A DNA stretch of 64,000 nucleotides from Sphingobacterium sp. BN32 (lineage in GTDB: Bacteria > Bacteroidota > Bacteroidia > Sphingobacteriales > Sphingobacteriaceae), in the NCBI RefSeq assembly GCF_030503615.1, contig NZ_CP129963.1:2604001-2668000 (forward strand). Direction: 5' to 3'. The translations under genes and the position numbers were made by a program. The notes below the pieces were generated by a model. It ran no database searches, was not told the origin of the DNA, and saw only the letters and a program-made list of their open reading frames with translations. Below are positions 26,969 through 36,138 of this stretch, one piece after another (the first letter of the stretch is position 1; the number at the start of each line of letters is the position of its first letter).

Positions 26969-29713
26969 ATGGACAAATTGACATATTTGAGTAATGCCGA
27001 TTCGAGTTATATCGATGGATTATATCAAGCGTACAAAGCCGATCCAAACGCAGTAGACTTTGGCTGGCAAAAGTTTTTTGAAGGATTTGAATTTGGACAA
27101 GGTTCTGAAGGCGTTTCAGGTTCTGTAGATGTTGAAAATGTATCAGAACACGCTTTGAAAGAAATCGATGTTCTTAATATGATTCACGGGTATAGAGACC
27201 GTGGTCACCTTTTCACACACACAAACCCAGTTCGCGAGCGTCGCAAATACTACCCTGGCAAAGAGTTAGAAACTTTCGGATTATCAGAAGCTGACATGGA
27301 CACTGTCTTCAACGCAGGTGTTGAGGTTGGTTTAGGTCCGGCGAAATTGCGCGACATTCGCCAATTGATTGAAGATACTTATTGCCGTTCAATTGGGGCG
27401 GAGTTCAAATACATTCGTAACCCAGAGAAGATTAAATGGCTTCAAGACCGTATGGAGGCTGATCGCAACAAGCCGAACTACGATAAGGAAACGAAAGAAC
27501 GTATATTAAAGAAATTGAATAGAGCAGTCGTTTTTGAAAACTTCCTAGGAACAAAATTCTTAGGTCAAAAGCGTTTCTCTTTAGAAGGTGCGGAAGCCTT
27601 GATTCCTGCGCTTGACTCGGTATTGGAAAAAGGTGGAAACCTAGGTATACAAGAGTTCATGATCGGTATGGCTCACCGTGGTCGTTTGAACGTATTGGCA
27701 AACATCATGGGCAAACCTTATAAAACTATCCTTTCGGAATTTGAAGGTAAGATGTATGCGGAGGAAGACCCTGAATTGCAATTTGGTGGAGACGTAAAAT
27801 ACCACCTAGGTTATTCTTCGGATATCACAACAGACTCAGGTAAACAAATTCACCTGTCATTGGCGCCAAACCCATCACATTTGGAAACTGTAGATCCAAT
27901 TGTTGAGGGTATTGTTCGTTCTAAAATCGACATGAAATATGATGGGGACGCGTCGAAGATCGCACCAATCCTAATTCATGGGGATGCGGCTATTGCTGGG
28001 CAAGGCGTTGTTTACGAAGTTACTCAAATGTCTAAGCTTGAAGGTTACCGCACTGGTGGTACGATTCATATCGTTATCAACAACCAGGTAGGTTTCACGA
28101 CAAACTATAAAGATGCACGCTCTGGAACATACTGTACAGACGTTGCGAAGATTACTTCTTCACCAGTATTCCATGTGAATGGTGATGATGCTGAAGCGGT
28201 AGTTTATGCGATAAATTTAGCGGTAGAATACCGTCAGAAATACAAGACTGATGTTTTCATCGACTTATTGTGCTATAGACGTTATGGCCACAATGAGGCT
28301 GATGAGCCTAAGTTCACTCAGCCGTTGTTGTACAAAGCGATCGAGAAGCATGCTAATCCGAAAGAAGTTTATGCGAAAAAACTTCAGGAAGAAGGTACGA
28401 TTGACGCTGCATATGCAAAGGCGGTAGAGAAAGAATTTAAAGATTATTTACAATCGCAATTAGACGAATCGAAGCAAACGGACAGCTTAGAGGATGAGGT
28501 TCCGATGTTTGGTGGAGCGTGGAAAGGTCTTCGTCAAGCTAAGAAGACTGATATCTTCAGTGAAGCTGTTACTAAAGTTTCTGAGAAAGAATTCCTGACT
28601 TTAGCGACGGAGATTACTACACTTCCTAAAGACAAGAAATTCTTCCGTAAGATTTCAAAATTATTCGAAGATCGCGCGGCGATGATCAAAAATGATTCTT
28701 ACGATTGGGCGATGGGCGAGTTGATGGCTTACGCGACTTTATTGAATGAAGGAAAACGCGTTCGTATCTCCGGTCAGGATGTTCAACGTGGAACATTCTC
28801 CCACCGTCACGCGGTATTAACATTAGAAGATTCAGAAGAGAAATACATTCCATTAGCGCAAGTTAATGGTGGTGAGCGTTTCAATATTTATAACTCTTTA
28901 TTATCAGAGTATGCGGTCTTAGGTTTTGAGTATGGTTATGCATTGGCAAACCCTAGTGCATTGACGATTTGGGAAGCACAGTTTGGTGACTTCTACAATG
29001 GTGCTCAAATTATCGTTGACCAATACTTAAGTAGTGCGGAAACAAAATGGAAGCGTTCGAATGGATTGGTGATGATGCTGCCTCATGGTATGGAAGGTCA
29101 AGGTCCTGAACACTCTTCAGGTCGTATCGAGCGTTTCTTGGAATTATGTGCAAACGACAACTTAATCATTGCGAACTGTACTACTCCTGCAAACTACTTC
29201 CACTTACTACGTCGCCAGTTAGTTCGCGACTTCCGTAAGCCATTAGTGGTATTCACTCCAAAAAGCTTATTACGTCATCCAAAAGTGGTTTCTAAATTAG
29301 CAGACTTCACAAAAGTAAACTTCCAAGAAGTTATTGATGACAGCTATGTAAAAGCAGCATCCGTTAAGCGTGTATTGTTCTGTTCTGGAAAGATCTACTA
29401 CGATCTATTGGAGAAACAACAAGCCGATAAACGTACCGACGTAGCTATTGTTAGAATTGAGCAGTTATACCCTAGCCCAATCGAGCAATTGAAAGCTATC
29501 CACAAGAAATACAACAAGGCGAAAGAATTTATCTGGGTGCAGGAGGAAAATGAGAACATGGGCGCATGGCCTTATTACTGCCGCACATTACGTAAAACAG
29601 ATATCGAATTTACCGATTATATAGCACGTACTGCTAGCGGTAGTCCGGCAACAGGATATATGAAAAAACATGTTGCGCAACAAGAAGCAATCGTAAATAA
29701 ATCATTCGAATAA
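26969..29713 (+). CDS. sucA: 2-oxoglutarate dehydrogenase E1 component
   Basis: 914 residues, the normal E1o length. The N-terminal segment YLSNADSSYIDGLYQAYKADPNAVD is the E1o lead region. Thiamine diphosphate-binding motifs follow: FMIGMAHRGRLNVLAN, GDAAIAGQGVVYE and INNQVGFTTN, and the C-terminal transketolase part has VLTLEDSEEKYIPL and QGPEHSSGRIERFLELC. It decarboxylates 2-oxoglutarate and transfers the succinyl group to E2 lipoate in the TCA cycle. sucB follows after a 64-base gap that holds a hairpin. A TAAATTTG -7 box lies at 26936-26943. Codon use is optimised compared with neighbours, as expected for high expression. Confidence 0.97.
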   Translation: MDKLTYLSNADSSYIDGLYQAYKADPNAVDFGWQKFFEGFEFGQGSEGVSGSVDVENVSEHALKEIDVLNMIHGYRDRGHLFTHTNPVRERRKYYPGKELETFGLSEADMDTVFNAGVEVGLGPAKLRDIRQLIEDTYCRSIGAEFKYIRNPEKIKWLQDRMEADRNKPNYDKETKERILKKLNRAVVFENFLGTKFLGQKRFSLEGAEALIPALDSVLEKGGNLGIQEFMIGMAHRGRLNVLANIMGKPYKTILSEFEGKMYAEEDPELQFGGDVKYHLGYSSDITTDSGKQIHLSLAPNPSHLETVDPIVEGIVRSKIDMKYDGDASKIAPILIHGDAAIAGQGVVYEVTQMSKLEGYRTGGTIHIVINNQVGFTTNYKDARSGTYCTDVAKITSSPVFHVNGDDAEAVVYAINLAVEYRQKYKTDVFIDLLCYRRYGHNEADEPKFTQPLLYKAIEKHANPKEVYAKKLQEEGTIDAAYAKAVEKEFKDYLQSQLDESKQTDSLEDEVPMFGGAWKGLRQAKKTDIFSEAVTKVSEKEFLTLATEITTLPKDKKFFRKISKLFEDRAAMIKNDSYDWAMGELMAYATLLNEGKRVRISGQDVQRGTFSHRHAVLTLEDSEEKYIPLAQVNGGERFNIYNSLLSEYAVLGFEYGYALANPSALTIWEAQFGDFYNGAQIIVDQYLSSAETKWKRSNGLVMMLPHGMEGQGPEHSSGRIERFLELCANDNLIIANCTTPANYFHLLRRQLVRDFRKPLVVFTPKSLLRHPKVVSKLADFTKVNFQEVIDDSYVKAASVKRVLFCSGKIYYDLLEKQQADKRTDVAIVRIEQLYPSPIEQLKAIHKKYNKAKEFIWVQEENENMGAWPYYCRTLRKTDIEFTDYIARTASGSPATGYMKKHVAQQEAIVNKSFE

Positions 29714-29724
29714 ACAATTTATTT

Positions 29725-29763
29725 AACCAGCCGTTGTATCTTTATAGGATAGAACGGCTGGTT
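29725..29763 (+). terminator. Hairpin between sucA and sucB
   Basis: Perfect 11-base stem AACCAGCCGTT (29725-29735) / AACGGCTGGTT (29753-29763) with a 17-base loop, followed by TAAAAG rather than a long T-run. It could partly terminate transcription or stabilise the sucA message; it ends 14 bases before the sucB ATG. Confidence 0.6.
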
Positions 29764-29777
29764 TAAAAGAATAACAT

Positions 29778-31013
29778 ATGAGCTTAGAAATTAAAGTCCC
29801 TACAGTTGGAGAGTCAATTACAGAAGTGACTTTAGCCCAATGGCTAAAACAAGATGGCGATTACGTCGAGATGGACGAGAATATCGCTGAATTGGAATCA
29901 GATAAAGCTACTTTTGAACTACCTGCAGAGAAAGCTGGTATCTTACGTATCATTGCACAAGAAGGCGACACCTTAGAGATTGGTGCGGTTGTTTGTACAA
30001 TCGAAGACGGCGATGCTCCTGCTGCTTCAGGTGAGAAAAAAGAAGAAGCTCCTGCAAAAGAAGCTGCTCCTGCTGCTGCAAAAGCGGAAGAAGATGAAAG
30101 CCCAGAAACTTACGCTGCTGGTACTGCATCTCCTGCTGCTGCGAAGATTTTAAGAGAAAAGGGTATTGATCCTTCTACCATCAAAGGTACAGGTAAAGAC
30201 GGTAGAATCACGAAAGAGGATGCAGAGAAAGCACAAGCTTCTGCGCCTAAGGCTGCTGCTGCAAAACCTGCGGCAAGCCCTGCTCCTGCTGCTGCCCCTG
30301 TAGTTGCTGGCTCAAGAAATGAACGCCGTGAGAAAATGAGCTCATTGCGTAAAACGATCGCTAAGCGCTTAGTAGCTGTTAAAAATGAGACTGCGATGTT
30401 GACTACGTTCAACGAAGTAAACATGCAGCCGATCATGGACTTAAGAGCGAAATACAAAGATACATTTAAAGAAAAACACGGCATTGGTCTAGGCTTTATG
30501 TCATTCTTTACAAAAGCAGTTACCACTGCATTGAAAGAATGGCCGGCAGTCAACGCGCGTATCGAAGAAAACGAAATCGTTTATTCTGATTTCGCAGACA
30601 TCTCTATCGCTGTTTCTGCGCCAAAAGGACTGGTAGTTCCAGTAATCAGAAATGCTGAATCGATGGCATTATATGAAATCGAAAAAGCAATCGCTGAATT
30701 AGCTGGTAAAGCTCGCGACAACAAATTGACGATTGAAGAAATGACTGGCGGTACATTTACAATCACTAACGGTGGTGTATTTGGATCGATGATGTCTACT
30801 CCTATCATCAATGCGCCGCAATCAGCAATCTTAGGTATGCACAATATCGTGCAGCGCCCTATCGCTGAAAACGGTCAAGTAGTAATTCGTCCGATGATGT
30901 ACATTGCATTATCTTACGATCACCGTATCATTGACGGTCGTGAGTCTGTAAGCTTCCTAGTTCGTGTAAAACAACTGTTAGAAGATCCTGCAAGATTATT
31001 ATTGGAGGTATAG
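29778..31013 (+). CDS. sucB: 2-oxoglutarate dehydrogenase E2 (dihydrolipoyl succinyltransferase)
   Basis: 411 residues. An N-terminal lipoyl domain ([13 protein letters not shown], lipoylated Lys about 43) is followed by an Ala/Pro/Glu/Lys-rich linker, an E1/E3-binding domain ([31 protein letters not shown] cut here by family variation), a second Ala-rich linker and the catalytic acyltransferase domain with [11 protein letters not shown] (His 382, Asp 386). It transfers the succinyl group to CoA. It pairs with sucA upstream; E3 is not in the window. A strong terminator follows. Confidence 0.96.
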   Translation: MSLEIKVPTVGESITEVTLAQWLKQDGDYVEMDENIAELESDKATFELPAEKAGILRIIAQEGDTLEIGAVVCTIEDGDAPAASGEKKEEAPAKEAAPAAAKAEEDESPETYAAGTASPAAAKILREKGIDPSTIKGTGKDGRITKEDAEKAQASAPKAAAAKPAASPAPAAAPVVAGSRNERREKMSSLRKTIAKRLVAVKNETAMLTTFNEVNMQPIMDLRAKYKDTFKEKHGIGLGFMSFFTKAVTTALKEWPAVNARIEENEIVYSDFADISIAVSAPKGLVVPVIRNAESMALYEIEKAIAELAGKARDNKLTIEEMTGGTFTITNGGVFGSMMSTPIINAPQSAILGMHNIVQRPIAENGQVVIRPMMYIALSYDHRIIDGRESVSFLVRVKQLLEDPARLLLEV

Positions 31014-31036
31014 TCTCCCAAATCGAATATGTAGAA

Positions 31037-31067
31037 AAGAAGCCATCCCAAAAGGATGGCTTCTTTT
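31037..31067 (+). terminator. Terminator after sucB
   Basis: Perfect 12-base stem AAGAAGCCATCC / GGATGGCTTCTT with a CAAAA-type loop, running into TTTTATTTG, 24 bases after the sucB stop. Confidence 0.9.
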
Positions 31068-31122
31068 ATTTGTTCCCTATCTTTATATTTGCAGAAATAC
31101 TGCAATACTCTTAATTCTTAAC

Positions 31123-32139
31123 ATGTTCACTAATAAGTACCCTCTTCTAAGCGCCTTCCTCCTATTCATGCTATCAGGATTTATAAACAGTACCCAAGCA
31201 CAACAGATCGGCTATGCTGTGGATTTTTTGGGCTACGCAGATAATCGTGAGTATCAAGCTCCATATACCGTTCCAAAAACGCTATTTGGAGCGACCCTAT
31301 CCCCGCATCTTTATTTCCAGCTGGAAGAAAAACATCGTGTTTATGGAGGTGTTCATGTAAATCAGGAATTCGGAACGCATGGGGATAATCAGGTACGTGT
31401 CAAGCCAATAGCCTATTACAACTATGCAACCGACCATGTAGATTTTGCTATTGGATTTATCCCTCGTTATGAGCGATTGAAAGATGTTCCGAAAATGGTA
31501 TTGGCGGATACCCTGATGTACGACCGACCGAATGTGGAGGGGATGTATTTCCAGTATAGGAACAGCAACTTCAAGCAAGCGGTTTACATCGATTGGCTGA
31601 GCAAACAAAGTTACACGAAGCGGGAACAATTTGTTGCCGGTATTTCAGGTAAGTATAGCATAGGGAACTTCTATATCAGCAATGACGGTTTGCTTTATCA
31701 CAATGCTTTAACGAGCAATGACAGCTTGGATGAGCATATTCAAGATAATGCTATTCTGATGTTGAAACTTGGTGTAGACTTAAGCGAGAAGACGTTCTTA
31801 GATTCATTAACCATCGATGCTGGTGCGGCCTTTGGATACGACCGACTACGTTCGGAATACGATAATAAAGGAACTGGCTTTATCTCAAACATTCACTTGG
31901 GCTATAAGCGATTCTTTGTTGCCAACACGCTATACCTTGGCGATGCTTTAAATCTTCCAAACGGCGACTCCTTTTACCATCGCGATCGTTACGATCGATT
32001 GGATCTTGGTTGGATGCCCTTCAAATCTGATAAGATCGAAGGTAAGTTTACTGCTTCCTTTCACTTCTCGTCCGGACAGATAGACAATCAACAGCAATTT
32101 ACGCTACGCTATAAATTCGGCGGCAAACTAAAGGACTAG
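31123..32139 (+). CDS. Predicted outer-membrane beta-barrel protein of unknown function
   Basis: 338 residues. The signal peptide (MFTNKYPLLSAFLLFMLSGFINSTQAQ) ends in AQA-like TQAQ, typical for Bacteroidota. The mature part alternates polar and hydrophobic residues with many Tyr/Phe-Gly turns (HRVYGGVHVNQEFG, AIGFIPRYERL) and ends in FTLRYKFGGKLKD, consistent with a barrel of about 14 strands. I cannot assign a named family. It converges with the LTA-synthase-like gene, the two stops being only 6 bases apart. It has its own promoter-like TATATTTG at 31084-31091. Confidence 0.65.
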   Translation: MFTNKYPLLSAFLLFMLSGFINSTQAQQIGYAVDFLGYADNREYQAPYTVPKTLFGATLSPHLYFQLEEKHRVYGGVHVNQEFGTHGDNQVRVKPIAYYNYATDHVDFAIGFIPRYERLKDVPKMVLADTLMYDRPNVEGMYFQYRNSNFKQAVYIDWLSKQSYTKREQFVAGISGKYSIGNFYISNDGLLYHNALTSNDSLDEHIQDNAILMLKLGVDLSEKTFLDSLTIDAGAAFGYDRLRSEYDNKGTGFISNIHLGYKRFFVANTLYLGDALNLPNGDSFYHRDRYDRLDLGWMPFKSDKIEGKFTASFHFSSGQIDNQQQFTLRYKFGGKLKD

Positions 32140-32145
32140 GTGGCC

Positions 32146-34080
32146 TTATTCTGCCGTAAGCTTGTTATGGATCATTCGATTGTTGTACTGCTGGATAAAC
32201 GCCTCTAAATGTCGTTTCAGCGAATCAAGCGTTTGCGGTTCTTCGTTCATTAAATCTTTCGATAGCGAGGGATCTGTTTTTAAGTTGTGTAATGAACTCG
32301 GGCGCTCATTGTCGAAGGTCATGAAGTAATCGCCCATAAAGAAATTGTAGCTCCCTCCGATATTATTGACCAAGAAGTTATCGCGTCGTGGATCAAAGGC
32401 ATCTGAACCGAAAGCAAAGTATGGTTTATCATATTGCAGGTAATTCAGAACCGTCGGCATGATATCGATTTGTTGGACTAACTTATCCGACAAGCCTTTA
32501 AGTTCTCCGCCTGGATAATAGAATATGATCGGAATGGCAAAGAAATTTGGCGCGGTATTGTATTCAGGAAAATGAATCATGCTCGCATGGTCTGCCACGA
32601 TAACAAATAGGGTATTATTATACCAGTCGCTTTTGGAAGCGGTATTGAAAAATTGGCGTAATGCATGATCAGCATAGCCGATGGGCTCATGAAGCGGCAG
32701 TTTGCCTTTCGGGAATTTTCCGGCATATTCTTCCGGAACCTTAAAGGGATGATGGGAGGATAAGGAGAAGAAGCTGCTGAAGAAAGGCTGTTTAAAGGTA
32801 TCTATCTTTTTCGCCATGAATTGCATGAACGGCTCATCCCATATTCCCCAAATACCATCGAAATCATCGTCATTGTTATATTCGTTCTTTCCAAAGTAAT
32901 TCTTAATTCCAGCCAACTGCATATAGGCCGAAAAGCCCATGCTACCGTTCGGTGCGCCATGGAAAAACGCCGTTTCATAGCCCTTCTCTCCTAATAGTTT
33001 CGCGATGCTCGTCGTTTTATTTCCTGAATAAATCGACAGGACAAAAGGCTCAGCAATGGAAGGAATTCCGGTGATGATAGAAGGCAGGGCATCGATGGAT
33101 TTACGGCCATTTGCATAGGAACGCGTAAAGGTATAGGATTGTTGGATAAGGGAATCCAGGAAGGGTGTATAGCCCTTGTATTTTCCAGCATCGAGCTCTT
33201 TATTGAAGAACCCGATATGCTCTTTCCCGAAGCTCTCCATGATTAAGAAAACCACATTTAAGGGTTTGAATTCCGCTGAATCTTTCGGTTGATGTATAAC
33301 AGGATAGATGGCCTGTAATTCATTTTCCGGAAAGTAATTTTTCTCTTTCAAGGTCACCGCTTTCAATGTTTTCAGAATGGAAAACGGTGTATTCAACACG
33401 ATATTCATCTCCTCCGGCGATTTCACATAATCTCCGGCATTGCTAAGTGTGATCGGACGGGTACTATGTGCCCAGCCCCCGCGAACTCCCCCTACAAAAA
33501 GGAAAGCCACGATTAACAAAGAAACAAGATGTACGGTGTAGAATGTCCATCCTGTGAATCGCTTGTATTCGATCTTGATGAGGTCGTAAAGCTTGATCAA
33601 TACCCAGACGATGACCACAAACTCCAATAACAAATACCAATATCCGATTAGGAAATCAGTCATTAGCTTGAACAGGTTTTGCTCATTGGCAAACTGGCTG
33701 AACACGGTTCCTGTAGTGCGTTTTAAAGTGAAGGGGTAATAAGCATAATCAATCAGGTTAAGTCCTATCCCGATGCTGTTCGTAATGATGAATACCCACT
33801 TGGCGACCTTTTGATAGCTTGCCTTATATTTAAAAGGCAAAGGAATCGCCATCATGAGGATATACAAGCTATTGAGATAAAATAAAGCCGCAAGATCAAA
33901 CTTTAGTCCACCGCTCATCATGCGAATCATCTCTGAAAAGGTCACATGCGGAAACTGATCGACGTTGTAAATATAGAAACCGACCCGCAGTATCTGATAA
34001 ATCAGCAACATCATTGCAAAGCGTATGATCAACGCGATATATGGGGCAAACAGTCCCTTGAGGATAATTTTTCCCTTCAT
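32146..34080 (-). CDS. LTA synthase family membrane sulfatase/phosphotransferase (paralogue 2)
   Basis: 644 residues. About five membrane helices occupy residues 15-210 and are followed by an exported alkaline-phosphatase-fold catalytic domain: VVFLIMESFGKEH (metal-binding Glu), ANGRKSIDALPSI with the presumed Ser nucleophile, TAFFHGAPNGSMGF, and VIVADHASM (metal-binding Asp-His). Gram-positive relatives polymerise glycerol-phosphate; Gram-negative relatives modify lipids or glycans with phosphoglycerol or phosphoethanolamine. The gene starts one base after the stop of its paralogue and converges with the outer-membrane protein gene. The substrate is unknown. Confidence 0.85.
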   Translation of the reverse strand: MKGKIILKGLFAPYIALIIRFAMMLLIYQILRVGFYIYNVDQFPHVTFSEMIRMMSGGLKFDLAALFYLNSLYILMMAIPLPFKYKASYQKVAKWVFIITNSIGIGLNLIDYAYYPFTLKRTTGTVFSQFANEQNLFKLMTDFLIGYWYLLLEFVVIVWVLIKLYDLIKIEYKRFTGWTFYTVHLVSLLIVAFLFVGGVRGGWAHSTRPITLSNAGDYVKSPEEMNIVLNTPFSILKTLKAVTLKEKNYFPENELQAIYPVIHQPKDSAEFKPLNVVFLIMESFGKEHIGFFNKELDAGKYKGYTPFLDSLIQQSYTFTRSYANGRKSIDALPSIITGIPSIAEPFVLSIYSGNKTTSIAKLLGEKGYETAFFHGAPNGSMGFSAYMQLAGIKNYFGKNEYNNDDDFDGIWGIWDEPFMQFMAKKIDTFKQPFFSSFFSLSSHHPFKVPEEYAGKFPKGKLPLHEPIGYADHALRQFFNTASKSDWYNNTLFVIVADHASMIHFPEYNTAPNFFAIPIIFYYPGGELKGLSDKLVQQIDIMPTVLNYLQYDKPYFAFGSDAFDPRRDNFLVNNIGGSYNFFMGDYFMTFDNERPSSLHNLKTDPSLSKDLMNEEPQTLDSLKRHLEAFIQQYNNRMIHNKLTAE

Positions 34081-34081
34081 T

Positions 34082-35962
34082 TTAATACTGTAAAAATTGC
34101 TTGTAAACCGATTGATAATAAGCTTTAGCGATATTCAAAAGGCTGTCGCTCTTCGCCACAGGATAGTCAGCGCTGGCCTTATAGTTGATCACGTTTCCAA
34201 CATTGTCGTAGGAAATCGTCTGCTCGGGCGTAATGATCCCAAAAGCATCCTTTGAATTGTAAAAAGCGACCTGCGGGGTCGTTGGATTGAACAAGTCGCG
34301 GCTCCATACATAATGGTTGCTGGGTAAGCCGAGTTGCTTCAAAAGGGTTGCTGCTAAATCCGTTTGACTCCCTATCCTCGATATCTTCTTACCCCGATAT
34401 TCAGGCTTAATTACTTCGCCGAACATCAGCAGTGGGATGTGGAAACGATTTGGATGTGATATTTCGTATTTCTCAGCAGGAAGACGATGTCCATGATCGG
34501 CAATCATCACAAACAAGGTATTCTTATACCAAGCTTCTTTCTTAGCCTGCTGCACGAAATCATTCAGTACGGAATCGGTATAATAAGCAGTACTTCTAAA
34601 CTTATTGGCGTTATTATCGGAGCCAAACTTATAGGCTCCTTTTAACTGAAAAGGCTCGTGGTTAACCAAAGTAAATATGCTGCTGTAGAATGGCGTTTGC
34701 TCTTTTTGAAGGTCTTTGATCATGCGGTTAAGAACGACAGCATCGGTTACTCCCCAGGATACCCTTTCTTCTGTTGGCGAGAAATTCGCATTGTCGACAA
34801 CGCGCTCTACACCATGGGTTAGCATGTAGGATTTAACGTTATAAAACTCGCTTTGCCCACCATGATAAAAAGAGTTATGATAGCCCGCGGAATCCAACTC
34901 TTGCATAAAAGCATGCATGTTCTCGTGCTTGCTGATGTACTTGATTACGCTTTCCGGTCCCTGAGCGGGGAATGCACTAAAGGTGCCAATCACCCCTTTA
35001 TCTGAACGATCAGATGCCGAATAAATATGATCGAAGAATACGCCTTCTTTGATAAAGGTTTCCATATGTGGCGTTATCCCTTTTTCGCCTCCCATCGATT
35101 CGACTAGGTCGCCTACAAAACCTTCTAACAGCACGAAAACAATATTAGGCCTTTGAGTGGTCAAAATGTTGACAGTCGAATCCGGGTTGCTAGCAAAGAC
35201 AGGTTGAAGGTATTTCGAGAGGTCCTCACTGTCTGGATAATATCGATATGGAGACTTCAATAAGGTGCTACTTTTGAAATAGTCACGCAGGAGCGCCCAT
35301 TGGGTGCTTACCGCTGCATGATTGTTAAACGCCTCTTCCGAATAATATGCTTTACTTGGATTTAAAGTCGCACGGCCATAACCGCCACGTATAAATGTAA
35401 AGATGATAAATGCGCCAATAAGAAGGCGAAGCCCCATACCCCAATAGGTTCGAATATTTCCAAACGCTTCATTTTTGAAAAGACGTAGATAGAGATAATA
35501 CGAGCCGAAGATGCCTAGGAAGATGCCTAAAATAGGGAGAAAGACTGGCGTAGATTCTGCGGATGCAATAGCACCGGAAGGAGATGCAAAGAATGCATCA
35601 ATTGCACGCTTCGAGATCTTATCGCCCCATTCCCTATAAACATTAACATTAATAAAAGAAACGACAAAAAATAAGATAAGAACAACTAAGGTGTAGATAT
35701 CAAGTGCCTTACGGCTGAATTTCCATTTCTTAACGAAGGAAATTAAACAATAAACTAAGAAGGGTAATGCGCTAATATAAGCGACAGTCGACAAGTCGAG
35801 GCTTAAGCCATGATAGAACATCCGGAATATTTCCTTGCTGCTCGCCCCTCCAATCTTATCAAAAAAGACGGTAATAAATATTACACGGTCGATAAAACAA
35901 ATAAGTAGCCAAAAACCAAAAAATCTAACAAAGGCTTTTAGCTCATTTACAACATCTTGCAT
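34082..35962 (-). CDS. LTA synthase family membrane sulfatase/phosphotransferase (paralogue 1)
   Basis: 626 residues with the same plan as its downstream neighbour: about five N-terminal membrane helices (FFGFWLLICFIDRVIF, then four more up to about 190) and a periplasmic sulfatase-fold domain. Motifs: IVFVLLEGFVGDLVESMGG (metal-binding Glu), SASDRSDKGVIGTFSAFP with a Ser in the nucleophile position where relatives carry Thr, SFYHGGQSEFY, and VMIADHGHRLP. The two genes are tandem paralogues, coupled by a 1-base gap, but clearly diverged in sequence, so they probably act on different acceptors. It is transcribed away from valS, with a 176-base divergent spacer. Confidence 0.85.
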   Translation of the reverse strand: MQDVVNELKAFVRFFGFWLLICFIDRVIFITVFFDKIGGASSKEIFRMFYHGLSLDLSTVAYISALPFLVYCLISFVKKWKFSRKALDIYTLVVLILFFVVSFINVNVYREWGDKISKRAIDAFFASPSGAIASAESTPVFLPILGIFLGIFGSYYLYLRLFKNEAFGNIRTYWGMGLRLLIGAFIIFTFIRGGYGRATLNPSKAYYSEEAFNNHAAVSTQWALLRDYFKSSTLLKSPYRYYPDSEDLSKYLQPVFASNPDSTVNILTTQRPNIVFVLLEGFVGDLVESMGGEKGITPHMETFIKEGVFFDHIYSASDRSDKGVIGTFSAFPAQGPESVIKYISKHENMHAFMQELDSAGYHNSFYHGGQSEFYNVKSYMLTHGVERVVDNANFSPTEERVSWGVTDAVVLNRMIKDLQKEQTPFYSSIFTLVNHEPFQLKGAYKFGSDNNANKFRSTAYYTDSVLNDFVQQAKKEAWYKNTLFVMIADHGHRLPAEKYEISHPNRFHIPLLMFGEVIKPEYRGKKISRIGSQTDLAATLLKQLGLPSNHYVWSRDLFNPTTPQVAFYNSKDAFGIITPEQTISYDNVGNVINYKASADYPVAKSDSLLNIAKAYYQSVYKQFLQY

Positions 35963-36138
35963 GTGAAAGTGATACGCTAAACGCGCAAATTTACATTTAA
36001 TTCAGGACTGTAAATCTTTTCTTAACAATTTTTATACATTATATTAATGAATGCTCATTTATTTGCGTATAGTTAATGGGAAATGAGCAGTTAAATCCGT
36101 ATTTTTGTACTCCTTTTTAGATTATTTATAATTAGATA

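Noticed and set aside
35963..36138. T-box riboswitch before valS
   Set aside because: The spacer is too short, has no specifier-like stem or terminator, and T-boxes are not expected in this phylum.
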